Shown here: piece by piece, positions 23,128 through 35,256 of the stretch
Layout of the letters: the number at the start of each line of letters is the position of its first letter
Numbering within the stretch: position 1 is the stretch's first letter
Assembly: GCA_023376005.1 (NCBI GenBank)
Contig: CM042151.1
Location: 76,044,446 to 76,108,445, forward strand
DNA length: 64,000 nt
Reading direction: 5' to 3'
DNA from: Doryteuthis pealeii
Lineage: Eukaryota; Mollusca; Cephalopoda; Myopsida; Loliginidae
Position numbers and translations under genes: made by a program
The notes under the pieces: generated by a model
Database searches by the model: none
What the model was told of the DNA's origin: nothing
The model's input: the letters and a program-made list of their open reading frames with translations, nothing else

Positions 23128-23354
23128 AGGAAAGGGTTAGCTCAGTCGGTAGAGCGTTCGGCTAGAAACCACAAGGTTCCTAGTTTGATACCAGTCCTCG
23201 CCAACTCAGCGTATGAGTAGCACAGGGATCTGTCTGGTAAAGTAAGGAGCTGATGGTAGGTGTGGCGCTCCACCTCAGATGCTAAAAACAATCTCCTTGG
23301 TCTAGCGCTATTGAAAAGGGGATAGACTCCCTCGCTGACTGGCTGATACTGACT
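23128..23354 (+). mobile_element. tRNA-derived SINE S1, best-kept head
   Basis: The head reads GGGTTAGCTCAGTCGGTAGA then GCG; the B-box region is GGTTCCTAGTTTGATACC. The body has TGATGGTAGGTGTGGCGCTC and GGGGATAGACTCCCTC. This is the clearest A/B-box pair in the window. Confidence 0.88.
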
Positions 23355-23394
23355 TTAGGCCGCCTCGACGACTTTTATGTTGCTAGTGATATTT

Positions 23395-23826
23395 GTAGAA
23401 TGGTTGGTAATTCCAGTCCTGGTCGAAGTCACTAGGGATGTTGGCGGAACGTGTGGTGGTTTGAGTCTTTTGATGATATGATGGTTGATGCTGGTAGTTA
23501 TGTGGATAGAATACATGGTAGTTCAAGTTCAGATAATGTGGTGGCATGTCTTTGTAAGGAGAAGGTAAGTAGGAAAGACTGCGATCAACAGGGTGTCAAG
23601 ATGGACGAGGGTAAGGAGGTGATGAGTGATGTCTGCTGTCTTGGTGTGGTGAGTGTGGTATCCAAGCACCTTCCTCTCCTATCTTCTCGGTTGTTGTCTT
23701 GCTGCTTAACTGACTGGTCGTTGAAGATCAAGGCATTTATATCTTCAGGTGGCCGGAAAGATGGATCAAGTTTATGACCTTCATTTTGTCATGAAGGTCA
23801 CAGATTGGTCAAAAAATGCAATTTTG
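23395..23826. other. Unclassified unit, open on both strands (right arm)
   Basis: Mirror of 3,196-3,650. The plus strand starts MWWFESFDDMMVDAGS at 23,451 and is open for 108 codons; a 1-bp difference near its end changes the C terminus relative to the left arm. No domain is recognised. Confidence 0.4.
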
Positions 23827-23977
23827 AATTAATCTTGATAATTCCATCTCAAGATTTTAGCATGCATGAAGCCTTATGCACACAGACATGTTTTTTCATT
23901 TCACCACAAATCATAGCTCAGGCAACATTTGGTAAGTATTCTCCTGGTCTGTTAGGTGGAAATTTTTAACATTTTGT

Positions 23978-24187
23978 GGTTATTTCCTATCTCCAACCTA
24001 AAAAAAGGGGAACCACTTTAAATTAATTTTATAAATTATTTATTTATTTATTGATCTACTAGGAAAAAAGAAGACAGTGTTAGGGTTTAGGATTAGTTTA
24101 ATGGGAAAATAATGGGTAGATTAATTAGCAGATAAAATTCATTCAGAGTGGTTCCCCTTTTTTAGGTTGGAGTTATAGGAAATAACT
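23978..24187. mobile_element. MITE 'GGTTATTTCC' with telomere-like core (right arm)
   Basis: Mirror of 2,845-3,050, with the core reading GTTAGGGTTTAGG on this strand. Flanks CATTTTGT and AATTTTGT are the complements of the left-arm target duplication. Confidence 0.85.
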
Positions 24188-24544
24188 AATTTTGTTTTGT
24201 TGGTGAGTGGGTGTATTGAGTTGGTGAATTTGTGAATCAGAAGAGATATTTATTTCTCTTGTATAACAGAGATCTATTAAAGAAAACAGGAAAATTAGGT
24301 TGCATATTATCATACTATAATGAATAAAATATAAACTATTTTAATTTTTTTTAAATTATCTAATTTAAAACTAAGGATTTAAACCATTTTTTATTCATTT
24401 CAATATTCATTTATGGGGACTCATGGTGGAGTCGGGTCCAAAAGAATATTATTTTACTTTTTGTGACAGAATTTTTTTTTTTTTAAACTAATAAAAAAAA
24501 TTTACATAGATATAAAAATATTGGGGATTAAATTTAAAAAATAT
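24188..24544. other. AT-rich DNA (right arm)
   Basis: Mirror of 2,500-2,836. No gene. Confidence 0.55.
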
Positions 24545-24925
24545 CAATTTCAATCAGTGATAATCAGGGCCAGTAGACAAATCCCTTGATCCAACTCCTG
24601 AAATTTTAGAAGTTTTGACTGTGGCCAACACTGGGGACAATGTAATCCCATAGCCAGGTCTTCATCTTGTCGGTATATGTCAGAACCCATCTCGAAGTAG
24701 GTTGTTTCTACACAGAAAGTCAGCATCTCCATCAGATTATCTATTGGGATACAGGTGTGTTATTCCAAATCCGAATCTGCAGTTAACTTATTCTGTACCA
24801 CTGTCAGTCTCATCAGTATGTACCTTCGTGAATAGACTCACTACATCTAGACTCACCATTTGGTTGGAATGAATGGGAGCATTTTTGATTTTTTTCCACA
24901 AAGTGGGCAGAGTTCGTGACATATG
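24545..24925 (-). pseudogene. Penelope-like RT fragment (right arm)
   Basis: Mirror of 2,095-2,480. The peptide LAMGL is present, but the frame shifts immediately after it relative to the left arm, giving HCPQC in place of PLSPV. That is another arm-private indel. Confidence 0.7.
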
Positions 24926-25035
24926 ATGAGGACTTACCTATTAATGGGGTGACTATTGATTAACTATTTATAGCATTTTTGTTATTTGTTCTCACTGGAA
25001 ATCTGAGAAACCTCAGCACATGATGTTTTTTTAGT

Positions 25036-25141
25036 TGTTTAGCCTTAGTAAGGCAACCAGTCTACAAGAAGGAAAACTCTGAATTCAAACCTGTTAAAAA
25101 TTGACCTTGTGTCACATCCTGCTCATGTGGAGGACTTGGTA
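25036..25141 (+). mobile_element. S2 SINE 3' fragment (right arm)
   Basis: Mirror of 1,884-1,990. 5'-truncated, no tRNA head. Confidence 0.7.
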
Positions 25142-25634
25142 AATACATACTTTGACACTACCCTACAGTTTTCAAAACTTAACAGTTTAATATGATTCCT
25201 CCACCTTTTATTATCATTTTTAATTTTAAAGTAGTCTATTTTTTTTCAGAAAATCTAAATTTTTATTGACAATAAAATGCTGTATCATTAAATATTTTCT
25301 CCTTTCAGATGCAATTTTTTTTAGCAAGATAGTTACATAAAAGTGACATTTTTTATATCTTTGTGGATACTAGTTTTTTAGGTCTGGTAAGTGATCAAAT
25401 ATTTAGCATGCTACTTTATCCAACAATTACATCAAGGATGAAAATGATATTTTAATATCAACTTTGCTGTATGCTCTATAATAGTAGTTTATAGTTGATG
25501 CATATCCTAATATTAGCTGCTCTACCAGCAGTAGAACATTCTGACTACATCTATGCAGATAAGTAAGAACTCATGGGGCCACTTGTTGGCTGTGGGTGGT
25601 GACCTGTAATTCCTGAGAATGCAATCCTGATGGC

Positions 25635-26310
25635 TGGTTTGGTTTGCATGTCAACTCTTGTTGGGTTATTCTATGCTGAATACATTTTGTTTTATTCATT
25701 CTTGATGGGTATTCAATCTTGAAAATAATTTTTTTAAAACACATTTTTTAAAAACTCCTTTTGTTCTATTCAACCCATAGATTGAACCCTAACAGGTACT
25801 ACCACCAAAGTAGATGAGGGAGTAAATGTAATGAAGAAGTACTCCACAAGTGCTTGATGTGACCAGCTGATTGATCGGTGGGGTCCTCTCTAACCGCTTA
25901 TCTAGCTTAAGTAAGGATCAAAGTGGAGTGTTGCATGTCATGGACTGCTCAGCCCCCATCAGGTTCAATCCTTAAACATCACAGGTCACCACACACGGCC
26001 AACACGTGGCCCCACTGGGAGAGGGTCTTACTCCTTTGCAGAGGTGCAGTTGGTGTATTTTAAAGCCCCAGCCAACTCCTGGTGGCTAAGTAGTCCGTGA
26101 TCAAGTACTAAGTGGTCATGTAACATGTAACACTCCACTTTGGCCCTTACTTGGACAAGATGGACAGATTTTATCAATTGGCTGGTCATGTCAAGCCTAA
26201 GCACCTATGATGAATTTCCAACTGTATTCTTCACATTGCTCTTATGGCAAACAAAAACCTGACCGTTTTTATCTTAAAGAATGTGGTGCCTGAGGACCAA
26301 CCACCAGTTT
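25635..26310. repeat. R2 repeat fragments (right arm)
   Basis: A plus-strand piece at about 25,635-26,080 and an opposed minus-strand piece at about 26,095-26,310. Mirror of 745-1,425. Confidence 0.75.
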
Positions 26311-26664
26311 ATTGATACACATGAAGTCAATGAAAATTATTTCTACCTATTTGTAAAATCAAACCAAAATATTTACCTAAAAAGTATTTGCTAACCACAT
26401 ATACAAAAAACAATAAGATTTGGTATTAAATAACCAAGAGTTAATATGCCATAAACAATAACAAAACAAAACCAAGCAAAATATTAGATGTTAAATTCCC
26501 TAAGAATGAACATCTCCAATTATCACTATAATAGAATTTCTCGCAGGGGACATGTTTGCAAATTTCAGTAAAATTTGACTTATGCAAAATAAGGATCTTC
26601 AATTCAGAAGGACATATTATCTCTGTAGTGAACATTTGCATATGTAGCACTAAATTTCACTTCA

Positions 26665-28018
26665 ATGAATAAGAAGATCCACACATTTTGCAAGAATACG
26701 GTTTCTCTCCAGTATGGGTATAAAAAAAATGATTTTTAGGAAAACCAAGATACACACATTTAACAAAAATAGAATTTTTCTCCACTGTGTATTTTCATGT
26801 TTTACAAAATGTGATTTATGAGAAAAAGAAGATCCACACAGCTAGCAAGAATATGACTTTTGTCTAGTATGTTTATGTGTATGTTGTACTAAATGTGACT
26901 TAACAGTGAAAGATGACCCACACACTTCACAAGAATATGGTTTCTCTCCAGTGTGTGTTCGCATATGTTGTATCAAAAGTGACTTCTGTGAAAATAAAGA
27001 TCCACACACTTGACAAGAATATGGTTTCACTCCTGTGTGCCTATGCATATGTTGCACCAAATGTGACTTGCGTGAAAAGGCAGATGCGCACACATCACAA
27101 GAATATGGTTTCTCTCCTGTATGTTTTCGTATATGTTGGACCAAATGTGATTTCAATGTAAAGGATGATACACACACTTCACAAGAATATGGTTTCTCCC
27201 CAGTGTGTGTTCGTATATGTTGCATCAAATGCGATTTCAATGAAAAAGATGATGCACATGCTTCACAAGAATACGGTTTTTCTCCAGTGTGTGTTTGCAT
27301 ATGCTGCACCAAATTTGATTTCAATGTAAAAGATGAGCCACACACTTCACAAGAATATGGTTTCTCCCCAGTGTGAATTCGGATATGTTGCACCAGATAT
27401 GATTTTGATGTTGCATAAAATTTGATTTTCTTGAAAACGAAAATCCACATACCGTGCAAGAATATGGTTTCTTTCCAGCATGTGTTTGCATATGTCGAAC
27501 CAAATTTGACTTTAAGGAAAAATTAGACCTGCACACTTTGCAAGGATAAGGTTTCTCTCCAGTATGTGTGCGCATATGTCGTATCAAAACTGATTTTTGT
27601 GAAAATGAAGAACCGCACACTTCACAAGAATAGGGTTTCTCCCCAGTATGTGTTCGCCTATGTCGTACCAAAACCGACTTTTGTGAAAATGAAGAGTTGC
27701 ATATCTCACAAGAATGTTGTTTGTCTTCAGTATGTATTTGCATATGTTGTGCCAACTGTGATTTTTGTGAAACGAAGATCCACATACATTACAAACATTT
27801 GCTTTTTCTCCAGTGTTTGCATGTGCATGCTTTGATGATTTTAATTTTTCCGAATAAGAAGATGCAGTTTGTGTTGGTGATTTCTCTGAAAATGTAGACC
27901 TACTTTTTTTGAAAGCATATGGTTTCTCTCCATTATAAGTTGGGGAGTGTCCATTTGACACTGAATTAGTTGAAAATGTAGATCTGCTAATTTTATTAGA
28001 ATATTTCTTTTCAGTCAT
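26665..28018 (-). pseudogene. ZNF1: C2H2 zinc-finger gene, broken into three frames
   Basis: The minus strand starts MTEKKYSNKISRSTFS at 28,018 with a Ser/Lys-rich lead, then about 12 C2H2 fingers of the [21 protein letters not shown] type with TGEKPY linkers. A missing T near 27,768 shifts the frame in the first finger. Near 27,420 a finger is fused out of frame to the next one (FMQH followed by the equivalent of SKSYLVQH), consistent with a real internal deletion. The third segment (27,459-26,842) has six clean fingers and ends at a TAG that replaces the residue between the two cysteines of the next finger. Decayed fingers continue to about 26,665. The TAG is shared with the left-arm piece, so the 3' loss is genuine; the upstream frameshift could be a sequence error. 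Probable nuclear DNA-binding product if any is made. Confidence 0.85.
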
Positions 28019-28138
28019 TTTTCAAAGTTTTTTTTTTTCATGTAAAGTCCATAATAAAGTTTTCATTCATTCAAGTTTACTATGTCAAGGAATGATATTA
28101 ATATTGGTAAACAGCAAATATGTTTCATACTGGAACAT

Positions 28139-28142
28139 CTGT
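28139..28142 (-). other. Splice acceptor of ZNF1 terminal exon
   Basis: On the minus strand, CTTATTTTTTCTTCACAG ends at 28,139, 120 nt before the ATG at 28,018. Same layout as ZNF2 and ZNF3. Confidence 0.6.
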
Positions 28143-28587
28143 GAAGAAAAAATAAGAATTAAGAAAAGATATTGGAATTCAACAAGAGAATTATATGGAA
28201 ATGATAGTTCCAGTTCACCCAAATTCATAAACATGCTGACCAATAGAGCAGGATTAAACCTAAAATGAATTGTTTTCTCACCACCTCATGTCAGTTCTAT
28301 AAGTAAAAGATTCATATATTTGGAAAAAATACAATCTTCAAATGAAACATGTGGGTAAAATGTGATAGGACCACAAAGTCACTATCAGCTAGTTTAAGCC
28401 TAGATGTTTAGTTCTAACACTATTCCCCAAAATCATAGCCCACAAAATGGGTGTCCTGGATATTACACTAAACATCATCAGATGGTAAGGCTCAAGTTCA
28501 AGAGATCTGGGGTGTGTAAAGTATTCTTTACTCGAAGCTACTATTGCTTACTAAGCATTATTATTAGTTAAAAACCATATATATATT
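28143..28587. other. Non-coding, presumed ZNF1 intron
   Basis: No element recognised until the S2 SINE; an AT tract at 28,577-28,592 is the SINE tail. Confidence 0.45.
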
Positions 28588-28858
28588 TACCAAACCCTCC
28601 GCATGAGCAGGATGTGACACAAGGTCAATTTCTTAAGCGGAGTTTAACAGGTTTGAATTCAGAGTTTTCCTTCTCCTAGACTGGTTACCTAGCCAAGGTT
28701 AAAGAGCCCAGTCTGCTCTGCTATTTACCCATAGCTGGAGGGAGAATTGGATTCATACCTTTCCCAAGGAAATTCCAACAGCAGCTTCGTCCAGGAATTG
28801 AACTCGGGTTGACAAGTCCACTTCCTATGACTCTAACCATTAGACCACGCACCTCCGT
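28588..28858 (-). mobile_element. tRNA-derived SINE, family S2
   Basis: On the minus strand the head reads GGAGGTGCGTGGTCTAATGG then TTAGAG (A box) and GAGTTCAATTCCTGG (B box). The body contains GGGCTC-TTTAACC and GGTTTGAATTCAGAG... in complement and ends GTCACATCCTGC before an AT tract. Other copies: 46,229-46,505, 52,256-52,483 and 52,507-52,770. Confidence 0.85.
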
Positions 28859-28859
28859 T

Positions 28860-29074
28860 TAAAAATTATAAAAGTGAGTACAAAGAAATGAGTATTATCA
28901 AATAGAAAAAATTACTTAAAACTATGATTATGAGTTAGGAATAATTGATATCATGTGTGTACAAAAAACTATTTAAAAAAATGTAAATATAAACGTACAA
29001 TGGAAGTGATTCCCTAACCTTGAGGAATAAAATAACCCTAGATGTAGTGACATGCTCTTGAAATCAGTCAAAAA
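28860..29074. other. Non-coding AT-rich DNA
   Basis: 29,025-29,070 resembles 44,710-44,755 (AAATAACCCT followed by a TGACATGC block), a small shared repeat. No gene. Confidence 0.45.
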
Positions 29075-29297
29075 GTTGGTGGAGTGGCAGCGAGGCAGTC
29101 TATCCCCTCTTTGCTAGACAAGGGAGATTGTTTTTGTTGAGGTGAAGCGCCACACCTACCGTCAGCTCCCCACTTTGCCATAAAGATCAGATTACCCAAT
29201 CTGTGCTACTCATGTGCTGACTTGGTGGGGATCTGTATAGAACCTGGAACCTTGTGATTACAAGGCAAATGTACTACAGACTGAGGTAAACCAGCCC
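29075..29297 (-). mobile_element. tRNA-derived SINE S1
   Basis: On the minus strand: GGCTGGTTTACCTCAGTCTG head, GTTCTATACAG B-box remnant, GGTAGGTGTGGCGCTTC body and GGGATAGACTGCC. The A and B boxes are decayed. Confidence 0.8.
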
Positions 29298-31841
29298 CTG
29301 TGACAAGTACCAGGGTTTAATCCCTGATGATGTAGCCATGAGGAAATATGAGAAATCATATGAGTGGTGAATGTAAGAAAAAGTTTCTTTATTTTCAACA
29401 AAAGTTTAACAAATGCATTGAATTTTAAACATATTTAAGAGGATACTTTAAATTAAATGCAAAATAACCAAAAGAAAAAAATGAAAAAAATAAGTGTTGC
29501 TCGCCATAGGTTGTCAACAGCCCGGTAATGTAATGGACTTGGGATTTTCGATAAACACTGTTCAGGGTGCATTTTACAAGACAGTTACACGGCAAATTGA
29601 ACCCGTTCGTAAATTCCCCAACACATATATCGCTGCTTCATCGATAGTAATCAATAGGTACCACCAGACCGTTTAGGTCATCTTGATTAAAACGGAAATA
29701 GATATTTCCGAACTTTGTTTATCAAAAATCTCGTTAAAAAAAGATCGTACACGGTTGTTACAAAGAAAAATAGTTAATTCAAAGATCAAATTATCCGATT
29801 GGGAAAAATTACATCGTTATCTTAAAAAATAAACAAACCTATCCATATTACGTGCGAAAGGGTAATTTTCAGGCCGCGATTTAGAGAGAAAGAAATACAT
29901 ATTATTACCCTCTTACAGTTATGCATCTAAGTACGGATGGGTGTAACGGACAAACTTTTTTAGCCAAATGTTTTTTATTAAAATGAATAAAATCTTTAAA
30001 AACTTTAATATTACAATTTAAAATGAATAAAATCTTTAAAAACTTTAATATTACAATTTACTATGAATAAAAACTTGAAAAACTTTAATCTTAAAATTTC
30101 GCAGTGAAATTGACGTTAAAAAATGTCTTCGGTTTTAGTATTAATTCTTAAAATCGAAAATAAAATGAAAATTTGAATATTTTTTCTAAGAGAAAAACTG
30201 ATAAAACAATCATTCAATATATTATTTTTATTCTAATTGGTCGTAAAAGTTAAATAAAATATTTTTTTTACGCTCAGAAAAACAAACTTTAGTTACCGAG
30301 AAGCGTCTCGTCATATGTCAGTTTTGCTCTTCCGTACATTCTAAGAATCACACATTACTATTCAACAATAAAAATTACAAATTCTTTTAAAAATATTAAT
30401 CGAGCACGGATCGGACCAACTTTTAGTTCACCTGAATTCTAAAATTCATGTTTTTAAATATCCGTGAAAATTTTGATTTTTTTCCACAGGAAAAAAAAAA
30501 ATTTAATTTATTTCACGCAGAAAATAAAAATATTTAATCACACAAAAGATTGAAAATCTCGTAAAAATTAATTTCTTAAAAAAATTTTTTTTTTTTGACA
30601 ATTTAAAAGAATATAGTACATACCAATTACATAAGAAAAAAAAAGTTTTCAAATATTAATATTATGACATTTTTTTTGCACTTTTTATTTCCGATTTCAT
30701 TATTTTTTCCTAAAAAAACTATAATTCGGTACGTTATACAATTTCATTGATATAGTTATTCAGACTCTTATCTTTATAGAAAAAAAAGTACCAAATTTTT
30801 TTTCCACATCATTTTTTTTTATCTCATAAAATAAAATAGGGGGGTGATAGACATCGTAAAAAAATATTTCCCCTAATATATTTTAGAAAAAAACTATTTC
30901 AGATGTATTTACATCCAATGGTAAACATTTATGGAAATTTTCGTGAAAATCGGACCATTAATTGATTTTTCATAGAATTTTTAAAAAATCCTCTTATCGT
31001 AACTAGTTTTTAGCTACGTTAAATTTCAGTTGATTTAACAGTGCAAAAATGAAAACATTGTTTTTCAATCATAATTTTCATTATTTTCGTATGCTGATAA
31101 AAATTTTAAAAAATCACCAGGAGTTTATTTAATGTTTTTTCTTTCGAATGGAAAAAAATTTTCAAGAAAATATTAATTTTTCTGCAAGTTTCATTGTGTT
31201 AAATGTAGGGGGGGTAAATTGCACAGGGTCAAATTGGTGGTACCTAGTAATCAAATTATCTTTTTCTAAAACAATGAAAAAGAAGACGTTTTCAACTGGG
31301 AGTGTGGGTAGCAACCCTTTACGTTGGCTAATATAAGTTTTAAATTGAGTTTTAAAACTTGGTAGGCTACAATTAAAATTTAGGAACATCCAATATTATT
31401 TTTCAACTTACCTTTCAAATGTAAAATTCTCTAATAGACTAAGAATTCTTTAACGTATCCGGTGTTTCCTTTCTGGGTTTGTTTGGTTCGTTAACATATT
31501 CTCAGTTAATTTCACATAACTTTCGTATTGTTTATTAAACTAATAACAATAATGTTGAAAGTGAAAAGAATGGCACAAAATAAAAAAATTGAAAAAAAAA
31601 AGAAAAGAAAAGAAAAGAAGAAAAAAAAAAGAAAAAGAAAAGAAACAAAACAAAAAAACGATGCACACTTTAAATCAGCGTTGGAGATAAGTTTCGTATA
31701 ATGACAAACATGAAGTCGCAAAGCGGTGATAGAAATAATTTCGTCCCGTTAAAAAAACAAAAACAACAACAAAAAAACAGTCGGGTCGTTCTTATCAGTT
31801 ATTTGATTAAAACATTTCCAGGTTGTCTACGTTTACCCTCC

Positions 31842-31907
<66 letters not shown>

Positions 31908-31960
31908 TAATACATATAGGTACCGGCAAAATCCGTAAGGGGATGTAATAAAAGTTTTCA
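29298..31960. repeat. AT-rich block, R1-related, with tandem and microsatellite tracts
   Basis: 29,568-29,586 matches the R1 landmark GGTGCATTTTACAAGACA. A 41-bp unit is tandemly repeated about 2.5 times at about 29,982-30,100 (AATGAATAAAATCTTTAAAA). GGTACCACCA near 29,655 and its complement near 31,240 suggest a decayed foldback about 1.6 kb long. No coding sequence is recognised; the longest frames are AT-rich. Confidence 0.55.
31844..31906. repeat. (TC)n(AC)n microsatellite
   Basis: Compound dinucleotide tract, TC repeats followed by AC repeats. Confidence 0.97.
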
Positions 31961-33480
31961 GAAGATTTTTAAAATTTTCAAACCATTACCAAAAATCAGG
32001 GAATTGTCCGATTTTAATGAAATTTACACTACTTTATTCATTAGGGATCCTTGATTTACGGACTTTTCCTACGTGCGTAAATTGTTGAAAAATATTTTGA
32101 AACGTCAATAAAAAATGGAAAATTATGTTTTTAATGTTTTCCTTTACGTTTAATATAAAGAACAATTCCACGTTTATATAAAGACCGATAATTATTATTT
32201 TTAGCTACATATTTTTGATACACTATTTTCTTTAATTACATAGATACGATTTTACTATACAATAAACGGGAGTATTTATTTTACATTTTATAAATTTTAA
32301 AAAATCCCTAAAAAAAAAAAAAACTGTAGACAACTGGAAATTTTTATATATAATTCTTTAGAAAATAAGCTAACGATTTAGAAAAAACAAAACAAAAAAA
32401 GGATAAATTTTTTTTCTTATTTATGAGACTTAAGTTTCACATGTTAAGACGTCCTACTACTAAAACTGTACTAGTATCGATTTATTTATTTTTTTACACA
32501 TTCCGTCATTAAATTATCTTTCCAAAAATGTAAAATTCATTTTCATACAAAAAACAAAAAAAACAAAAACTTACCAAGAAATTTGTACGGGAGATTAATG
32601 GTCGAAACAAAAACTAATGAAAAAAATAATTAGCCTTTTCAATTTAGTAAACATTCATTTACAATAAAAGTTCGTCTTTTATTACTCCCTATGCAAAATT
32701 TTATTTAAAATTGTATTGTTAGTTTATTTCAGTTTATTTTAAGAAGGATTTACTGTGATCCTCCTTATCAATAGGTGCGTGAAAATGAGCAACCTTATTA
32801 TTCACTGATGACTTAATTTTATAATGAAATGCTTTTTTAAAAAAAAAACTTGAAAAAATAAGTTTTTAATCAATCCAGAATGTAAGTGAATGACTTTTGT
32901 TCGTTTGTGATGTAATGAATATGTAAATACCTTGGTACACCCTGACTAGAATCTGATTGGACAGTGTCCTCTATAAATATTCGACACTGTGCTGGTACAA
33001 GCGCCTAAGCTTACTCGCCAACCAGCCAGAATACCACCAATGACTGCTCGGAAGACGTACTGCTACTCAATGCACCAGCTACTACTGCGATAATATACCT
33101 TACTACCAACTTCATGATATATCCCTTAACCCAGATATATCAGTTTGAAAATGAAAATTGATGTTATTTTCTTAAAATTCAAAAATAATTTATTTAGCCT
33201 TTTTTTCTTCATAGTTTTAAATACAATATTTTTCTTTATATTAATGCAAAAAAGTATTTTTTCTGATTCAATTATCCTATTTTTATTCACGTAAAAATTT
33301 AATGGTGAATTTCAAATGTCTGGAATTATCCATGTCAAAGATAATATTCACATCATAAATCAAGCTCTATCTAATCTATCCAAAAATGTAAATTTAAAAA
33401 TGCACAATTTTGCGCGACATATTTTCCGAGATTTTTAATATTATATATATTTATAATATATATTCAAAAAATTATTACTA
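31961..33480. repeat. R1 repeat copy interrupted by a solo LTR
   Basis: 31,980-32,900 and 33,148-33,440 align in order with 15,370-15,960. Landmarks are CAGGGAATTGTCCGATTTTA, AATCAATCCAGAATGTA and, after the LTR, TTTTTTCTGATTCAATT and AAAAATGTAAATTTAAAA. The LTR at 32,908-33,142 interrupts the alignment, so it is the younger insertion. Confidence 0.7.
32908..33142 (+). mobile_element. Solo LTR, 235 bp, with 5-bp target duplication
   Basis: Begins TGATGTAATG and ends GATATATCA (TGAT...ATCA ends), flanked on both sides by GTTTG. Inside are GATTGG (32,955-32,960) and a TATA box, CTATAAATA (32,971-32,979), in promoter order, so transcription would run on the plus strand. No gag/pol sequence or second LTR is present, so it is best explained as recombination between the two LTRs of a full element. 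The parent clade is not determinable. Confidence 0.75.
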
Positions 33481-33577
33481 ACAATAGTTCTTTTTCTTTA
33501 TGGAAGATTAAAGAGACATATGTTATTCCTTTTTTTAAAAATATCCCAATTTTTCTTGATATTTATGTCTACCTGTT

Positions 33578-34157
33578 ATCTGGAGGTTAGGGGTGAAGGA
33601 ACTACAACTGTGTTGGCTACTGAGCCTGAAAAGGAAGGCTAAAGACCTTGTAGCCAATACAGTTGTAATTCCCTCACCCTTAACACCCTAGTATCAATAA
33701 ACCAGATTAATATCATGATTAATATTTTAAAAATTACTTTCTTCACTCTCCTTTATTTTTCCTTACCCCTTTGCTACAAGGTCTTTTGCCTTCCTACTCA
33801 GATACAGTAGCCAACACATTTGTAGTTCCTTCTGTAAAGTTTTTAAATGCCATCCTTGGCCAGTTGAAAAGGGCATAAAGAAAGTCCTATTTTATGGAAT
33901 CCTTTGGTAAGCGTATAAGTCCTATCCTACATATTGGTAAAGGTCCAGTGATTTAATCCTATATCCGTTGTCCATGAATATCACAGTAATTATGACCAGT
34001 AGGGTTGGTTTAAGTATTTTATCAACCTCAGAGTACGGCCAGTGATTGGCCAAGAGTTAGATCACATGATTCTGGCCTAGCCTATAAGTAGGAGCGGGCA
34101 TTTAACACACACCTTATATCTGAAAATTCTCAATACCTTCACCCCTAATCCCCAGAT
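33578..34157. mobile_element. Foldback element, about 575 bp
   Basis: The ends read CTGGAGGTTAGGGGTGAAGG (33,580s) and, complemented, CTGGGGATTAGGGGTGAAGG (34,130s). Inside, GAACTACAACTGTGTTGGCT and its complement form a hairpin at 33,600-33,660, with a third partial copy near 33,810. A CCTATAAGTAGG TATA-like motif lies near 34,079. Non-coding. Confidence 0.65.
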
Positions 34158-34754
34158 TTGTTAGGTAGAAATGTCAAGAAACCCTCAAATTATGATATTA
34201 TTCTTTTTAAATTATTTCTATTACATTCTGACGGCTATTTTGCTTCATATAAACCTTATTCAATGGCTGACATGAGTGACAATTTTTCTTTTTTTTTTCT
34301 TGATGATTTGACATGGAATTATCCATCACTAAAATCATCATTGTGTTTGTATTAATATAAAATGTGATCAATGCTATATTTAAAACTTTTAAACCTCAGT
34401 AAATACATTTAATAGATAAACATATTTTATTTGCATATTATTATCATTTCCAATTTTCAATTCCATTATGAAATGTGATGTTGATATTGAGCTTTGTATA
34501 TTGTCAGAATTTTGCAGGCAACATGCTTGATACAAAGGAAATGTATTGTTTCTATATTATTTCAAATATATCCAATCACCAACATAATCCTAATCATTTC
34601 TATTTCCCTCAAATAGCTATTTTGCTCCATTTAGACCTTATTCAATGGTTGAATGGAAACATCAAGTATTCTTATCAAATGAATGGAAACATCAAGTATT
34701 CCTATCAAATACAAATAATTTCAAAACAGATCTATTAGATAGGACCCAATGAAG
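34158..34754. repeat. Non-coding DNA with short tandem duplication
   Basis: A 30-bp unit (GAATGGAAACATCAAGTATT...) occurs twice at 34,651-34,710. TATTTTGCT-CAT-TA-ACCTTATTCAATGG recurs at 34,231-34,263 and 34,618-34,650, a looser direct repeat. No gene. Confidence 0.6.
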
Positions 34755-35040
34755 ATTGGTTGGTTGTTTGGTTGGATTTTATGGCATGTCAACCCACTGG
34801 GTTATTTTATGCTGAAGACGTTTTGTTGTATTCATTGTTGATGGTACTCGTTTTTTTTAAACACAATGTTTTGAAATTAATTTTGTTCTATTTAACCCAT
34901 ATATGGGCCCTAATAGGCACTACAATTCGGATCAAAATGGACCAGGGAATAATGGTGATGAAAGGGTATGTCACACTCATTAGATCTCCAGATTTGTAGC
35001 CTCATCAATAGCTGTAGTTTCCTGTCATACCCAGGAAACT
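34755..35040 (+). repeat. R2 repeat, truncated
   Basis: Matches the 5' portion of R2 at 41,485-41,770 (TATGGCATGTCAACCCACTG, then the ACCCATA-GGGCCCTAATAGG and TGATGAAAGGG blocks). Open for 79 codons, but the frame is not conserved in other copies. Confidence 0.7.
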
Positions 35041-35256
35041 TGTGAGTAGTTTTTATTGAGATCATTTTACAGCTTCGTTTTGCAAACTAATTGATAAATG
35101 CTACACAGCAATAAAAAAAACAACAATAAAATAAAACAACATTGCATTTAATTGTAAAAGTTATGACTTTATTTAAACTTAGCATCAGAAAAGCCAACAA
35201 AAGAATAAACTATTCCTTTTTTATGTATATTCTCAATTAATAGCTGAGAAATATGC
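35041..35256. other. AT-rich DNA
   Basis: Nothing recognised. Confidence 0.4.

Larger units (their letters stand above)
13847..27056. repeat. Right arm of giant inverted repeat
   Basis: Mirror copy of 1-13,223. ZNF2 at 7,160-7,968 (minus) reappears at 19,063-19,875 (plus). The LINE end at 5,947-6,556 reappears at 20,465-21,052, and the Penelope fragment at 2,095-2,480 reappears at 24,545-24,925. In the finger ORF this arm has more frameshifting homopolymer indels than the left arm. The sequence continues past 27,056 into the 5' part of ZNF1. Confidence 0.97.

Noticed and set aside
31512..31721. 69-codon minus-strand ORF rich in Phe/Leu
   Set aside because: Translation of an A/G homopurine tract.
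34475..34999. Small membrane-protein-like ORFs
   Set aside because: They lie in R2 and AT-rich repeats and are not conserved among R2 copies.
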